From a bacterium (GTDB taxonomy: Bacteria > Bacillota > Clostridia > UBA1381): a stretch of 54,567 nt of DNA. The DNA lies in the NCBI GenBank assembly GCA_030536655.1, contig JAUNPN010000003.1, forward strand, positions 1 through 54,567. The letters are read 5' to 3'. The notes below the pieces were generated by a model. That model had not been told where the DNA came from. It saw only the letters and a program-made list of their open reading frames with translations, and searched no databases. Numbering within the stretch: position 1 is the stretch's first letter; the number at the start of each line of letters is the position of its first letter. The translations under genes and the position numbers were made by a program. This document shows positions 33,689 to 43,042 of this stretch, piece after piece.

Positions 33689-33803
33689 AATTATTATATC
33701 ATAAGTGCAAAGCCGCCAATCGGCTTTGCTTCACACCGATACAATAATTACAGCATTGAAATCCGAAAGGATTTCTTCCTTGATTGTAATTATTATATCA
33801 TAA
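33689..33803. repeat. 16-bp direct repeat flanking an 83-base segment
   Basis: AATTATTATATCATAA occurs at 33689-33704 and exactly again at 33788-33803. Between them are hairpins GCAAAGCCG/CGGCTTTGC and AATCC/GGATT. On the minus strand each copy contains TATAAT, so the ABM gene may have a duplicated -10 box. No gene is seen in 33647-33875. Confidence 0.6.
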
Positions 33804-33875
33804 ATCATTTGATTTGACAATAGAATATTGAGATTTTTTTGAATAAAAATGTCCATGTTCCGCATAAAATAATTA

Positions 33876-33904
33876 TTGACAGTATGCGTAAAATATGGTA
33901 TAAT
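33876..33904 (+). promoter_or_regulatory. Promoter of the riboswitch-antiporter transcript
   Basis: Perfect TTGACA (33876-33881) and TATAAT (33899-33904), 17 bases apart, ending 10 bases before the aptamer. Confidence 0.85.
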
Positions 33905-33914
33905 ATTAGTTAAT

Positions 33915-34046
33915 AAAAGGGAGTAGCGGCATGATGCGTATGCATTATGTGTGCGGTGCGACATACCCGGCAGATGTGCCCGTATCGTAATGAAACAGCA
34001 AGACTTTTGTTGCATATTTAGACGTATGCAGCAGGAGTCTTTTTTA
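33915..34046 (+). promoter_or_regulatory. yybP-ykoY (manganese) riboswitch
   Basis: Conserved blocks: AAAAGGGAGTAGC at 33915-33927, the internal GACATACCCGGC segment, and GCAAGACTTTTG at 33998-34009. The GGGAGUAG and GCAAGACYUUUG blocks are the diagnostic 5' and 3' parts of the yybP-ykoY aptamer, which by published work binds Mn2+ and turns on metal-export genes. A terminator stem begins in the 3' block, so ligand binding would compete with it. The downstream gene is a cation exchanger, which fits. I could not fold it computationally. Confidence 0.85.
34000..34046 (+). terminator. Intrinsic terminator of the manganese riboswitch
   Basis: A 17-bp stem with three G-T pairs (34000-34016 with 34025-34041), an 8-base loop and a T-run. 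Its 5' arm is part of the aptamer's 3' conserved block, giving a switch between aptamer and terminator. Confidence 0.85.
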
Positions 34047-34083
34047 TTTTGCCGCAGCACCTTGAAAAAATACGGAGGTAAAT

Positions 34084-35010
34084 ATGTTATTAACAGTAAT
34101 TCTTTTAATCATTGGCTTTGTCCTGCTTGTTAAGGGTTCGGACGTATTCGTTGACGGAAGTTCTTCGGTGGCAAGGCTGCTGGGAATTCCGGCGGTAATT
34201 GTCGGTTTGACTATTGTTTCGATGGGAACAAGCGCACCGGAAGCGGCGGTGAGCATTACTGCCGGTATCAAAGGCTCGAATGAGATTGCGCTTGCAAACC
34301 TTGTCGGCTCGAATACTTTTAATCTGCTTATGGTAGCGGGTATAAGCGCGGTTATAACGCCGTTCGCAGTTGATAAAATAGTTGTCAAGCGTGATTTTCC
34401 GATATGTCTTGGCATAATGGCAGTGACAATCGTTATGTGCATTGACGGTACAGTGTCAAGGGTTGACGGTATCATTCTGCTTGTGATTTTTGCGGCATAC
34501 ATAGTGTATCTTATCCGCAGCGCAATTAAAAACCGCGAGGTTTCGGAGGAGGACGAGGAGCCTATGCCGCCGATGAAAAGCGCTTTATTTATACTGATAG
34601 GTATCGCTGCGGTAATCATCGGTGGGCAGCTTGTTGTAAACAGTGCAAAAATAATTGCGGCAGCCTTCGGTATGTCGGAAACGCTTATCGGTTTAACGAT
34701 TGTGGCAATAGGAACCTCGCTTCCGGAGCTTGTGACCTCCATTGTCGCAGCACGCAAGGGACAAAGCGGTATAGCTATCGGTAATGTTGTTGGTTCAAAT
34801 ATCTTCAATCTTGCATTTGTGCTAGGTATGTCGTCAACGGCCAATGCTATTGCGGTTGTTCCTGACGCAATGATTGACGCGTTTGTTATGATAGGAGCGA
34901 ATGCTCTCGGATTTATATTCTGTTTTGCCGGTAGGAAACTTACAAGATGGGAGGGTATACTGTGTGTGATGATATATATCGCATATACCGCATATCTGCT
35001 TGTGAGATAA
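34084..35010 (+). CDS. Calcium/sodium antiporter-type CaCA family cation exchanger
   Basis: A 308-aa membrane protein with about ten hydrophobic segments. The two alpha repeats of CaCA exchangers are clear: GLTIVSMGTSAPEAAVS with LVGSNTFNLL in the first half, and GLTIVAIGTSLPELVTS with VVGSNIFNLA in the second. They carry the acidic residues that bind the cation. Family members move Ca2+ out in exchange for Na+ or H+. Control by a Mn2+-type riboswitch suggests that this one exports Mn2+, or both ions. ATG at 34084 follows CGGAGG. Confidence 0.93.
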   Translation: MLLTVILLIIGFVLLVKGSDVFVDGSSSVARLLGIPAVIVGLTIVSMGTSAPEAAVSITAGIKGSNEIALANLVGSNTFNLLMVAGISAVITPFAVDKIVVKRDFPICLGIMAVTIVMCIDGTVSRVDGIILLVIFAAYIVYLIRSAIKNREVSEEDEEPMPPMKSALFILIGIAAVIIGGQLVVNSAKIIAAAFGMSETLIGLTIVAIGTSLPELVTSIVAARKGQSGIAIGNVVGSNIFNLAFVLGMSSTANAIAVVPDAMIDAFVMIGANALGFIFCFAGRKLTRWEGILCVMIYIAYTAYLLVR

Positions 35011-35134
35011 ATTTTGAATTTGTAACAATAATGCTTGTAAAATTTTGAAAAGCGCACTGCAATATATAATAGTAAGCGCAATAAATCAGGCATTCTTTAA
35101 TGGGAATATACAATTTCTTTAAATAAAGATATAA

Positions 35135-35169
35135 AAAGATGCTGTATCATCATTTGGTACAGCATCTTT
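35135..35169 (+). terminator. Terminator after the cation exchanger
   Basis: A 12-bp perfect stem (35135-35146 with 35158-35169) about 125 bases after the stop. Confidence 0.65.
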
Positions 35170-35173
35170 ACTT

Positions 35174-35216
35174 AGCGCCTAGCAGAAAAAATCCGACTTT
35201 GCAATATGCATTTCTT
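35174..35216 (-). repeat. Family-C repeat fragment, reverse orientation (C2)
   Basis: Read on the minus strand it gives AAAGAAATGCATATTGCAAAG followed by TCGGATTTTTTCTGC, matching C1 at 50173 closely. It abuts copy B2. Confidence 0.7.
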
Positions 35217-35394
35217 TAAGGAAGCACTGATTAAATATAGTACGCAGTGAACACAGTCAGATTTTTCGTCAGATTATATAAAAAGATCGAAGGCATACTC
35301 GCGTATGTCGAGAGATTTTTGTATGATATGACGGAAAATATGCAAGTTCAATGCGTGCTAAGCCGTTAGGCGTTAATTAATCAGTGCTTCCTTA
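35217..35394. repeat. Family-B miniature inverted-repeat element, copy B2
   Basis: 178 bp bounded by perfect 18-bp inverted repeats (TAAGGAAGCACTGATTAA at 35217-35234, its complement at 35377-35394). The interior matches B1 almost base for base. Family-C sequence lies on both sides (35174-35216 and GGATAGGCTCTTAAT at 35400-35414), suggesting insertion of B into C. Confidence 0.9.
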
Positions 35395-35414
35395 ATTAAG
35401 GATAGGCTCTTAAT

Positions 35415-36488
35415 TTATTTACTGTTTTTTGTGAGAGCTTCCCACAGACCATTCAGGTATGCTATGCCGAGAGCTCTGTCATAAAGACCGTAGCCGGGAC
35501 GAGCCTGTTCGCCCCAAATCATTCTGCCGTGGTCCGGGCGGATATATCCGTCAAAGCCGATATCATGATAAGCCTTCATAATCTCGTATAAATCAAGGGA
35601 ACCGTCCGATGAAAGGTGAGCGCTTTCATGGAACTGCTTCTTTCCGAAAAATTTGATATTGCGTACGTGAGCAAAGTGAATTCTTCCCATTCCGCCGAAG
35701 TAACGGATAAGCTCAGGAATATTGTTGTCCGGATTTGCACCCAGAGAGCCGCTGCAAAGCGTAAGACCATTGTACGGACTGTCAACAAGATGTATAAGTC
35801 TGTCAAGGTTTTCCTTGTTTGTTACAATTCTCGGCAGACCGTAAATATCCCACGGCGGATCGTCCGGGTGAATTGCCATTTTAACGTCACATTCCTCGCA
35901 TACCGGAATGATTTGTTCAAGAAAATATTTGAGATTGGCAAAAAGCTGCTCATGATTCATTTCGCGGTACTGTGCGAAAAGATTTTCAAGCTCTGCAAGC
36001 CTTTCCGGCTCCCAACCGGGAAGCGAAAAGCCGTTTGAATTGTCTGCTGTGCTTTTTACAAGGTCAATTGGGTCAACATTCACTACTTTTTCGTCAATGT
36101 AGCAAAGTGCATTTGAACCATCCGGCAATGGATATGCAAGGTCGCTCCTGAGCCAGTCGAATACCGGCATGAAGTTGTAGCAGATTACCTTTACTCCGAA
36201 TTCGCTCAAATTTCTGATTGTCTGCTTATAATTTTCGATGTAGCGTTCTCTTGACGGAAGTCCGAGTTTTATATCCTCGTGTACGTTTACGCTCTCAATT
36301 ACTTCAAGCTCAAGCCCTGAGGCTTTTACTGTGTTATAAAGCTTTTTTATAGCTTCTTTTTCCCATACTTCTCCGACGGGAATATCGAACAGTGCGCCGA
36401 CAACGCCGGATACACCCGGAATCTGACGTATCTGACTGAGTGTTATTGAATCATCGTTTTCGCCGTACCAGCGAAAGGTCATTTTCAT
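35415..36488 (-). CDS. uxuA: Mannonate dehydratase
   Basis: Converts D-mannonate to 2-keto-3-deoxygluconate in glucuronate catabolism. The 357-aa protein starts [20 protein letters not shown], characteristic of UxuA, and has metal-site segments [44 protein letters not shown] and [11 protein letters not shown]. It stands without uxaC or uxuB next to it, so the rest of the pathway must be elsewhere. A promoter is visible at 36520-36548. It fits with the polysaccharide-degrading enzymes in the window. Confidence 0.95.
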   Translation of the reverse strand: MKMTFRWYGENDDSITLSQIRQIPGVSGVVGALFDIPVGEVWEKEAIKKLYNTVKASGLELEVIESVNVHEDIKLGLPSRERYIENYKQTIRNLSEFGVKVICYNFMPVFDWLRSDLAYPLPDGSNALCYIDEKVVNVDPIDLVKSTADNSNGFSLPGWEPERLAELENLFAQYREMNHEQLFANLKYFLEQIIPVCEECDVKMAIHPDDPPWDIYGLPRIVTNKENLDRLIHLVDSPYNGLTLCSGSLGANPDNNIPELIRYFGGMGRIHFAHVRNIKFFGKKQFHESAHLSSDGSLDLYEIMKAYHDIGFDGYIRPDHGRMIWGEQARPGYGLYDRALGIAYLNGLWEALTKNSK

Positions 36489-36519
36489 AATGGTTGCTCC
36501 TTTTTTTGATGTTGCCTAC

Positions 36520-36548
36520 ATTGTATCACAATTTAAGTAATTTATCAA
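36520..36548 (-). promoter_or_regulatory. Promoter of uxuA
   Basis: Minus-strand TTGATA (36548-36543) and TACAAT (36525-36520), 17-base spacer, in the 102-base gap between prfA and uxuA. Confidence 0.7.
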
Positions 36549-36590
36549 TGTAAATATTGACAAAAAGATTACCAATATTGCGTAGTATTA

Positions 36591-37661
36591 TTAACTGTTT
36601 CCGGAAAGCTTTACCGTTCTGTCGGCAGTAATCAGCGCGTCAATAACCTCATCAAGCGCGGCGCCGTTCAAAACCTGCTCAAGCTTGTATAAGGTAAGAT
36701 TAATTCTGTGGTCGGTAACGCGTCCCTGAGGGAAGTTGTATGTTCGAATTCTCTCACTTCTGTCACCGGAGCCTACCTGTGATTTTCTGGCATCGGCAAT
36801 TTCCTTGTGACGTGCTGCCTCCATTGCATCATAGATACGTGAACGAAGGATTTTCATAGCTTTGTCCTTATTCTTGAATTGGCTCTTTTCATCCTGGCAG
36901 GATACAACTATTCCTGTAGGAAGGTGAGTAATTCTGACAGCGGAGTCGGTGGTATTTACGCACTGACCGCCCGGACCTCCTGCGCGGAACACGTCTATTT
37001 TCAAGTCGTTCTGGTTAATTTCAACCTCAACTTCCTCAACCTCGGGCAAAACTGCAACGGTTACGGCAGAGGTATGAATTCGGCCCTGGGATTCTGTTTC
37101 GGGAACACGCTGAACTCTGTGAACGCCGCTCTCGAATTTCAGGCGCGAATACGCGCCCTGTCCCTCAACGGAAAAGCTAATTTCCTTGTAGCCGCCGATG
37201 TCAGTGGCATTGGAGTTAAGAATATCGATTTTCCAGTGATGATTTTCGGCGTACATTGAATACATGCGCATAAGGTCGGCTGCGAACAGTGCCGCTTCAT
37301 CTCCGCCTGTGCCTCCGCGGATTTCCATAATTACGTTCTTTTCATCATTCGGATCCTTCGGCAGGAGCAGGATTTTCAGTTCTTCCTCGCATTCGGCAAG
37401 CTTTTTCTCTGCTTCAGTAAGCTCCAGCTTTATCATTTCTTCAAATTCCTTTTCCTGACCCTCTTCCAGCATTTCCTTGTCATCGGAAATTGTCTGCTTT
37501 GCGCTGCGGTACTCGTGATATTTGTCGATGATAGGTGAAAGCTCAGAATGCTCCTTGCAGTAGCCTCGCCATGCATCAATGTCCGCGATTACGTCCGGGT
37601 CACTGATTTTTTCGGATACAAGCGCAAAACGATCTTCGAGTGACTGTAATTTATCAAACAT
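36591..37661 (-). CDS. prfA: Peptide chain release factor 1
   Basis: Reads UAA and UAG stop codons and triggers peptide release. The 356-aa length is standard. The catalytic GGQ lies in [25 protein letters not shown] (near residues 228-250), and the codon-recognition loop includes [23 protein letters not shown] with the P-x-T tripeptide. The segment before GGQ reads GGPGGQ rather than the more common SGAGGQ, a small variation. ATG at 37661 follows AGGGAG. No prmC, the methylase for this glutamine, is seen nearby. Confidence 0.96.
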   Translation of the reverse strand: MFDKLQSLEDRFALVSEKISDPDVIADIDAWRGYCKEHSELSPIIDKYHEYRSAKQTISDDKEMLEEGQEKEFEEMIKLELTEAEKKLAECEEELKILLLPKDPNDEKNVIMEIRGGTGGDEAALFAADLMRMYSMYAENHHWKIDILNSNATDIGGYKEISFSVEGQGAYSRLKFESGVHRVQRVPETESQGRIHTSAVTVAVLPEVEEVEVEINQNDLKIDVFRAGGPGGQCVNTTDSAVRITHLPTGIVVSCQDEKSQFKNKDKAMKILRSRIYDAMEAARHKEIADARKSQVGSGDRSERIRTYNFPQGRVTDHRINLTLYKLEQVLNGAALDEVIDALITADRTVKLSGNS

Positions 37662-37789
37662 TATTATATCTCCCTGTTTTTTTTTATTCTATGTTATATA
37701 TATTTTACCGTATTTTCCCGCGTCTGTCAAGTCGGAAAATCGATATAGACAAGTTCTTTGAGGGTAATAGACTATAGATATTATTATTT

Positions 37790-38040
37790 AAGTTTGGAAA
37801 AAGATAAGCGTCGCATCTTGCCGCCCTCAGCGACTTGAAGTATAAACATATGTCGGCGTCGCTTCTGACGGCAATCTGCCTGCTTCTCTTTTCCCAAACG
37901 GGAAAGAAGTAAGGATGAGCGTCGCATCTCGCCGCCCTCAGCGGCTTGAAGTATAAACATACGTCGGCGTCGCTTCTGGCGGCAATCTGCCTGCTTCTCA
38001 TTTCCCAAACGCATTGGTGAAAGGAGTTCAGATTATAAGT
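37790..38040 (+). repeat. Family-A repeat, tandem double copy A4a-A4b
   Basis: Two near-complete copies (about 37790-37899 and 37900-38040) fused head to tail at a GGGAAAGAAGTAAGGATGAGC junction. Both keep the outer arms and the inner GCCGCCCTCAGCG...GTCGCTTCTG-type stem. The right copy has the usual 3' tail GCATTGGTGAAAGGAGTTC. They lie between prfA and an AraC gene. Confidence 0.85.
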
Positions 38041-38053
38041 ATGGAACAGAGGG

Positions 38054-38839
38054 CTATTTTCTGATGTTCTGTTTCGCTTTAAATTCCGAAGGCGTCATAC
38101 CGGAGCGGGCCTTAAAAAATCGTGAAAAATGCTGAAAGGATTTGAAGCAGCAGGAATTTAGCACCCATGGGATGGAATATCCGTTTTCAAGCAGCTCTTT
38201 GGATTTTTTGAACCGCATATCATATAAATCGGCAATAGGGGTTTTTCCGTAATTTTTCTTATACTGGCGTTGAAACGTACTTACACTCATGTTGACGCGC
38301 TGCGCCATGCTGTGTATTGTCCACGGTGTTGCAAGGCTGTTCATTACGGTGTTTCTGAGTGACTGGAGATCGTCGCCGCGTTTTATATAGTATAAATGCT
38401 CGTATTCATGAATTTCGTCATGAATGAACATCAGAATTAGTTTTAGGTAAGCGTCCTGTTCATCCTGTGAAAAGCGTGATGAGGAAAGCTGTCTTTCCTG
38501 CATTTCAAAAAGCAAGCGTTCAAACTCGGATACATGAATTATTTTAATAGGCGTCATAAACGGAATATCAAGCGAGTTCATGAATTTCATTTCTGCATCG
38601 AACAGAATACAAGTGTGGATAAATGACTCTATGCCGTGGTATTTGAAATACATCGGCGTACCGGGAGGAACAATATAAACCGTATCAATATCCGCTGTGA
38701 CGTCTTTGCCGCTGCTGTCGCAGACATGAGCACACTCCTTGAAATAGTCGAAATACCACCTTTCGTATCCTTGCGGATATGATGTGTTCAGTTCATGCTC
38801 CAGCTTGAAATAAAAATATGCAAATTTTTGAACCTCCAT
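38054..38839 (-). CDS. AraC-family transcriptional regulator
   Basis: A 261-aa protein with a sensory N-terminal cupin-like region (about 1-140) and a C-terminal AraC double helix-turn-helix (MAQRVNMSVSTFQRQYKKNYGKTPI and VLNSCCFKSFQHFSRFFKARSGMTPSEFK). It is divergent from the large secreted protein at 39058, sharing a 218-base intergenic region, and is its probable regulator. In Clostridia such regulators often sense sugars derived from the target polysaccharide. The ribosome site before the ATG at 38839 is weak. Confidence 0.88.
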   Translation of the reverse strand: MEVQKFAYFYFKLEHELNTSYPQGYERWYFDYFKECAHVCDSSGKDVTADIDTVYIVPPGTPMYFKYHGIESFIHTCILFDAEMKFMNSLDIPFMTPIKIIHVSEFERLLFEMQERQLSSSRFSQDEQDAYLKLILMFIHDEIHEYEHLYYIKRGDDLQSLRNTVMNSLATPWTIHSMAQRVNMSVSTFQRQYKKNYGKTPIADLYDMRFKKSKELLENGYSIPWVLNSCCFKSFQHFSRFFKARSGMTPSEFKAKQNIRK

Positions 38840-38989
38840 GATAAACAGCCTGCCTTTTCATAAATATTATTTTGTATAAATTTTATCATTGCCGCAGAAA
38901 AATGTCAAGCTATTTTATAAAAAACTATAAAATAATGTGATTTTAAATGTCAAATTATTTACTTAAAATTTTAAAATAATTAAAATATC

Positions 38990-39018
38990 TTGAAAAACCT
39001 ATAAGCGCAGTATATAAT
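38990..39018 (+). promoter_or_regulatory. Promoter of the large secreted protein gene
   Basis: TTGAAA (38990-38995) and TATAAT (39013-39018), spacer 17 bases. The upstream 100 bases are AT-rich with several AATTATTT/AAATAATT patches, possible regulator sites. Confidence 0.75.
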
Positions 39019-39057
39019 GAATTTATACAATAAATCTAAAGAACGGAGGAATTTTCA

Positions 39058-42000
39058 GTGAAAATCAATAAAATTCTGGCAGCTGCTATTTCAACTTCTG
39101 TGCTGATGCCCGTCATGCCTGTTACACAGGCTGCGGCGGTATCAAATAAGACAAATAACAGCTGGCAGCTGTTTGAGGCACAGAAGGACAGGCAGGATGA
39201 TATTTTCCAGTATCATTTTGCGGGCGGAACAGACGATTATATTAATGGTGCATCAACATCAGGAAAAAACTATGACAGCTACTTATGGGTTCCGAATAAT
39301 GTAGCTCCGGGTGAGCTTAAGGGACTGATTGCAATTAAAGCAAATCTTGTTGAGGTTCCGTTTGCGTATTCGGCAAAGCTGAAAAATGCACTTGCCGAAA
39401 AAGGATTCGGCATATTGTTTCTTGTATTCCAAAAGGACAGCTATAGGTATAATAATACTTTTAACAGCTTTAACACCCGTACAGATTATAAGGGTACAGC
39501 AACCGGAATAAGCGCTGATGATATGACCACTGACGGCAAGGACGCAGCGGATATTATGGATGATATTTTAACAGGTATCGCAGCATCGTCAGGCTATTCG
39601 GAAATTGCGGATACAACTCCTCTTATTACTATAGGCCACAGCGCCGCATCAGCGTTCGGCTACAGAAGCGGAAACTGGAATCCTGACAGAATAATTGCGC
39701 AGGTGCATATGAAGGATGGTATGTGGGGCGATGTAAATGACCATCATACTGTACCAGGAGTGCCGTCGTTGCAGTATGCTGCACAATATACTGAGCATGA
39801 TAAAAATAAGGGCCGCGACAGATCTGTTTGTGACGCACGTTATCATATTTCTCATCAGCGTGCAAAGAATACAGATATGCTTGTTTCACACATTATTGAA
39901 TGGGGCAGCGGACATTATGACTGGTCAGACAATGCAACCGATATGATGATAAAGTACATACAGAAGGCCATTGAATACCGTCTGCCTGATAATTACAATG
40001 AAACACATAAGCTTAACGATTTGACAAGCACCGGCTATCTCATGAAGCCGTTTGAAAAGGATGGCGGCAATGAACGGGCGGCCGGGTATTATCAATCACA
40101 AGGCGGCTGGCTGTCTGACGGCAAAGCAAACAGCGGCGCATCGGAAGCGGATAAAAAAGCATCGTTCTGGTTCTTTGATGAAGAATTTGCAAAGGAAGTA
40201 AACAGCTTTACCAGTTATGCAATTCCGCCGTCACCGGGCTCAAATGATACAAAGGTTGAGGGAGCGACCTACAGCTCAATAGAACCGTATATGCTGATGA
40301 AAAATCCATCGGTATCAACATATGCAAATACTCCGGCATCGGCAATTAATGAGATTGCACCAATGACTCCGTTTAATGCTGATATGTCGCGTTACGGCAA
40401 CACTCGTTTTGTCAATTACGATAAATTGGCAAATCCGAACGGAGATGCAGCAAATAGTGCTAATTTGCAAGGATATGATACCGTTACAGCAGATACATAT
40501 TATATGAAAAAAATACCGTCTGTAACAACAAACAACGGTACAACGTTAGCATATGACGGAGCGGGAGAATACGCATATGTTCCGATAGGTACAAAAGCAG
40601 AGCTTGTTCCGCTTATGGCACCGTATGAAATTGTAAAGTCGGAAATTGTGGATATGGATGGCATGATAAAGGCAGACGGCAATGCCGAGGCTGAAGATGT
40701 AGCATCGGTGACGCGTACTACATTACGTTTCCATAATAATCGTATATATTACAGTGCAGGATGTTCTGCAATAAATGAATATAATTCACAGCTGGACAGC
40801 TTTGCAATGATACTTTCGCCGGAGATTACAGAAAACGGAACAGTTACATCGGCTTTCAAATCGACTGGTGTTCAGATGAATGTTCCGTATGTGAACAAAG
40901 GAAAGAAACAGACGCTGACACTGAATCATATTCCAAATGTAAACATTAAGGATGATAATGCAGAAACAGCATTTGACATAAGCTATACATCATCAGATGA
41001 GGATTTGCAGAAGTATACAGATGTATTTGTTGAATACGGTCCGGCAAAGGCGGTAAGAACGGCAGCTGACGACGGGTCATATAAGTGGAGAATAGAAATT
41101 CTTTCTGATGAAATTCCGAAAAATGCTGCTTATCCGATAGAGGTAAACGTGGTTGCATCTAATCTTGGAAAGTGGGAAACCACAAGCGGTGCAACCGCGT
41201 CACAGAAGTTTTATATCACCGACAGAGATATCAAGAGCGGTGTAGAACTTGACGGAGCAGCGAAAGATAACTATGATTCTGCCGTAAATTTGGCAAGATC
41301 AGATGATGCAGAGCATGTTATAACGATATATTCTGATAGTCAAACATCACAGAGAAGCAATATGGACAGTTCAGAAAATATAAGCTTTATAAATGGTGAT
41401 TTTGCTGCGGAAGTAAAGCAGACATCAAATAATATGATGTTCTTAAGCACAGGTAATTCAACTAATCCAACGCTTACATTCGGTAAACCGGAGCTTGCTG
41501 CAACAAATAAGGATACAGCGCTTACATTCAATGTGAACGGTAAAAACCGTTTTGCTGAAATTAATAAGGGTTCTGTTAACCTTTATAACGGCGCGGTTAT
41601 AACCGGCGGTAATGCAGCTCGAGGCGGTGGAATTGACTGTAAAACAGGTAGTGTATTGAATATGTACGGCGGTATTATAAGCGGCAATACTGCGACGACA
41701 GCGGCAAATTCGGACTTGGGCGGCGGCGGTGTTTCCATCGTCGGGTCAGGAGTCATGAATATGACAGGCGGCGTTATTACAGGAAACATATCTACAACCG
41801 CAAAGGGCGGCGGTGTGAGCATAATGGAGAACGGCTCAACGCTGAATATGAGCGGAGGTTCAATTATCGGAAACAGCGGATATGACGTATATATGAGCGG
41901 TAAAAATGTAACGCTTAACATGAGCGGCAGCGCAAAAATCGGAAGTCTGTTTTTTTCCGAGGGAAAGAGGGTTACGGTAAACGGCGCATTTACATCGAGC

Positions 42001-43026
42001 GGATCTCATGCGGAAATTACTCCGGCAAGATACGAGGAGGGTACGGAGGTTGTAAGCTATGCTGACGGTATATCTCCGTCCGTGTCGGATTTTACAGTAG
42101 CTGCCGACGGCGAAACTGTATGGTATACATATGCGGACGGTCAGAGTCTTAAGCTAACGACAACCGCGCCGTTTACAATAACATCCTCAAATGTAAGTGT
42201 TCAGAACTCAGCGTCAAAGGGTGAAACTGTAACAGTTGCCGTTCCGGATAATTATGTTGAAAATTCACTTGTAGTATCGGGACTGAATCCGGACGAATTA
42301 AAAAAGGTGTCGGATAATTGCTACAGCTTCACAATGCCCGGTAAGTCGGTAAATGTTTCGTGCCTTGTGAACGACAACCCGAAAAAAGTTATAGTTGTTG
42401 GAACTCATGATACATACTATGTAAGAAATGATAATTCTATGCAGGTAAGCTTTGATGTACCTGATGCGGGAAACGCTTATGTATATTCGGAGGCGGCAGT
42501 CAATATTCCTGTACGCGCATATTACGGAGGCGAGGTGGCTGCTGAAATGAACGGTGTGTCATATGCTGTGAACGGCGGAAATATAAGCGGCAGCAGCATT
42601 ATAGCAGCCGGTATAAATATTATGAGGGTTACCAATTCAAATGAGAATGGAACGGATTATTACAGCTATGTCGGGGGTTGGAACGGTTCAAGATATGATT
42701 ATCCCGTAACTGCCGAAAATCTGTCCACTCTGACGCTTACGAAGTCAGTATCGGCGAAAGCGAAAGAATTCGGAGAAGCAGAGGGAGCGGCAGATGCAGA
42801 TATAAACAGCAATGCAAAGGGGTATTTTGTTGATAACCTTGCAATTCCGTCATGGAATCCGACATTACACTGGCAGATTACCTTAAACAGCGGTGCTGTA
42901 GCAAAGAAAGAGATAAATCTGCCTGAATTAAGCGGCAAGGGCAGCATTTCAATAGGTATTGTTGTGTACGGCACAAACGGAAATGCAGACACATCTGATA
43001 TTAAAGATATAATGATTGTGGAATGA
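39058..43026 (+). CDS. Large secreted protein: alpha/beta-hydrolase-like domain plus beta-helix repeats
   Basis: A 1322-aa exported protein starting at GTG (39058) behind CGGAGGA, with a signal peptide ending near TQAAA. Residues about 30-320 look like an alpha/beta-hydrolase: nucleophile elbow G-H-S-A-A with S195, and H286 in SGHYDWS as a possible catalytic His, as in carbohydrate esterases or depolymerases. Residues about 841-965 are Gly/Asn-rich repeats (LNMSGGSIIGN, MNMTGGVITGN) of parallel beta-helix type. The remaining C-terminus is beta-rich and unrecognised. No SLH, dockerin or sortase signal is seen. A carbohydrate or polyester esterase is the best guess; the substrate is unknown. 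Confidence 0.7.
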   Translation: MKINKILAAAISTSVLMPVMPVTQAAAVSNKTNNSWQLFEAQKDRQDDIFQYHFAGGTDDYINGASTSGKNYDSYLWVPNNVAPGELKGLIAIKANLVEVPFAYSAKLKNALAEKGFGILFLVFQKDSYRYNNTFNSFNTRTDYKGTATGISADDMTTDGKDAADIMDDILTGIAASSGYSEIADTTPLITIGHSAASAFGYRSGNWNPDRIIAQVHMKDGMWGDVNDHHTVPGVPSLQYAAQYTEHDKNKGRDRSVCDARYHISHQRAKNTDMLVSHIIEWGSGHYDWSDNATDMMIKYIQKAIEYRLPDNYNETHKLNDLTSTGYLMKPFEKDGGNERAAGYYQSQGGWLSDGKANSGASEADKKASFWFFDEEFAKEVNSFTSYAIPPSPGSNDTKVEGATYSSIEPYMLMKNPSVSTYANTPASAINEIAPMTPFNADMSRYGNTRFVNYDKLANPNGDAANSANLQGYDTVTADTYYMKKIPSVTTNNGTTLAYDGAGEYAYVPIGTKAELVPLMAPYEIVKSEIVDMDGMIKADGNAEAEDVASVTRTTLRFHNNRIYYSAGCSAINEYNSQLDSFAMILSPEITENGTVTSAFKSTGVQMNVPYVNKGKKQTLTLNHIPNVNIKDDNAETAFDISYTSSDEDLQKYTDVFVEYGPAKAVRTAADDGSYKWRIEILSDEIPKNAAYPIEVNVVASNLGKWETTSGATASQKFYITDRDIKSGVELDGAAKDNYDSAVNLARSDDAEHVITIYSDSQTSQRSNMDSSENISFINGDFAAEVKQTSNNMMFLSTGNSTNPTLTFGKPELAATNKDTALTFNVNGKNRFAEINKGSVNLYNGAVITGGNAARGGGIDCKTGSVLNMYGGIISGNTATTAANSDLGGGGVSIVGSGVMNMTGGVITGNISTTAKGGGVSIMENGSTLNMSGGSIIGNSGYDVYMSGKNVTLNMSGSAKIGSLFFSEGKRVTVNGAFTSSGSHAEITPARYEEGTEVVSYADGISPSVSDFTVAADGETVWYTYADGQSLKLTTTAPFTITSSNVSVQNSASKGETVTVAVPDNYVENSLVVSGLNPDELKKVSDNCYSFTMPGKSVNVSCLVNDNPKKVIVVGTHDTYYVRNDNSMQVSFDVPDAGNAYVYSEAAVNIPVRAYYGGEVAAEMNGVSYAVNGGNISGSSIIAAGINIMRVTNSNENGTDYYSYVGGWNGSRYDYPVTAENLSTLTLTKSVSAKAKEFGEAEGAADADINSNAKGYFVDNLAIPSWNPTLHWQITLNSGAVAKKEINLPELSGKGSISIGIVVYGTNGNADTSDIKDIMIVE

Positions 43027-43042
43027 GAAGGAGTGGTTGACA

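Noticed and set aside
34044-35093. Long minus-strand frame of 349 codons opposite the cation exchanger
   Set aside because: It mirrors the exchanger in a frame rich in Ile, Thr and Pro, and it runs over the riboswitch terminator and exchanger start. The plus-strand gene has clear CaCA motifs and a ribosome site.
37705-38014. Minus-strand frames inside family-A repeats, giving repeated KEKQADCRQK-type peptides
   Set aside because: They come from the repeat's palindromic arms. The same peptide appears in separate copies only because the DNA is repeated, and there is no ribosome site.
37790-38040. Possible CRISPR array
   Set aside because: Units are long and palindromic with no unique spacers of constant length, and no cas gene is present.
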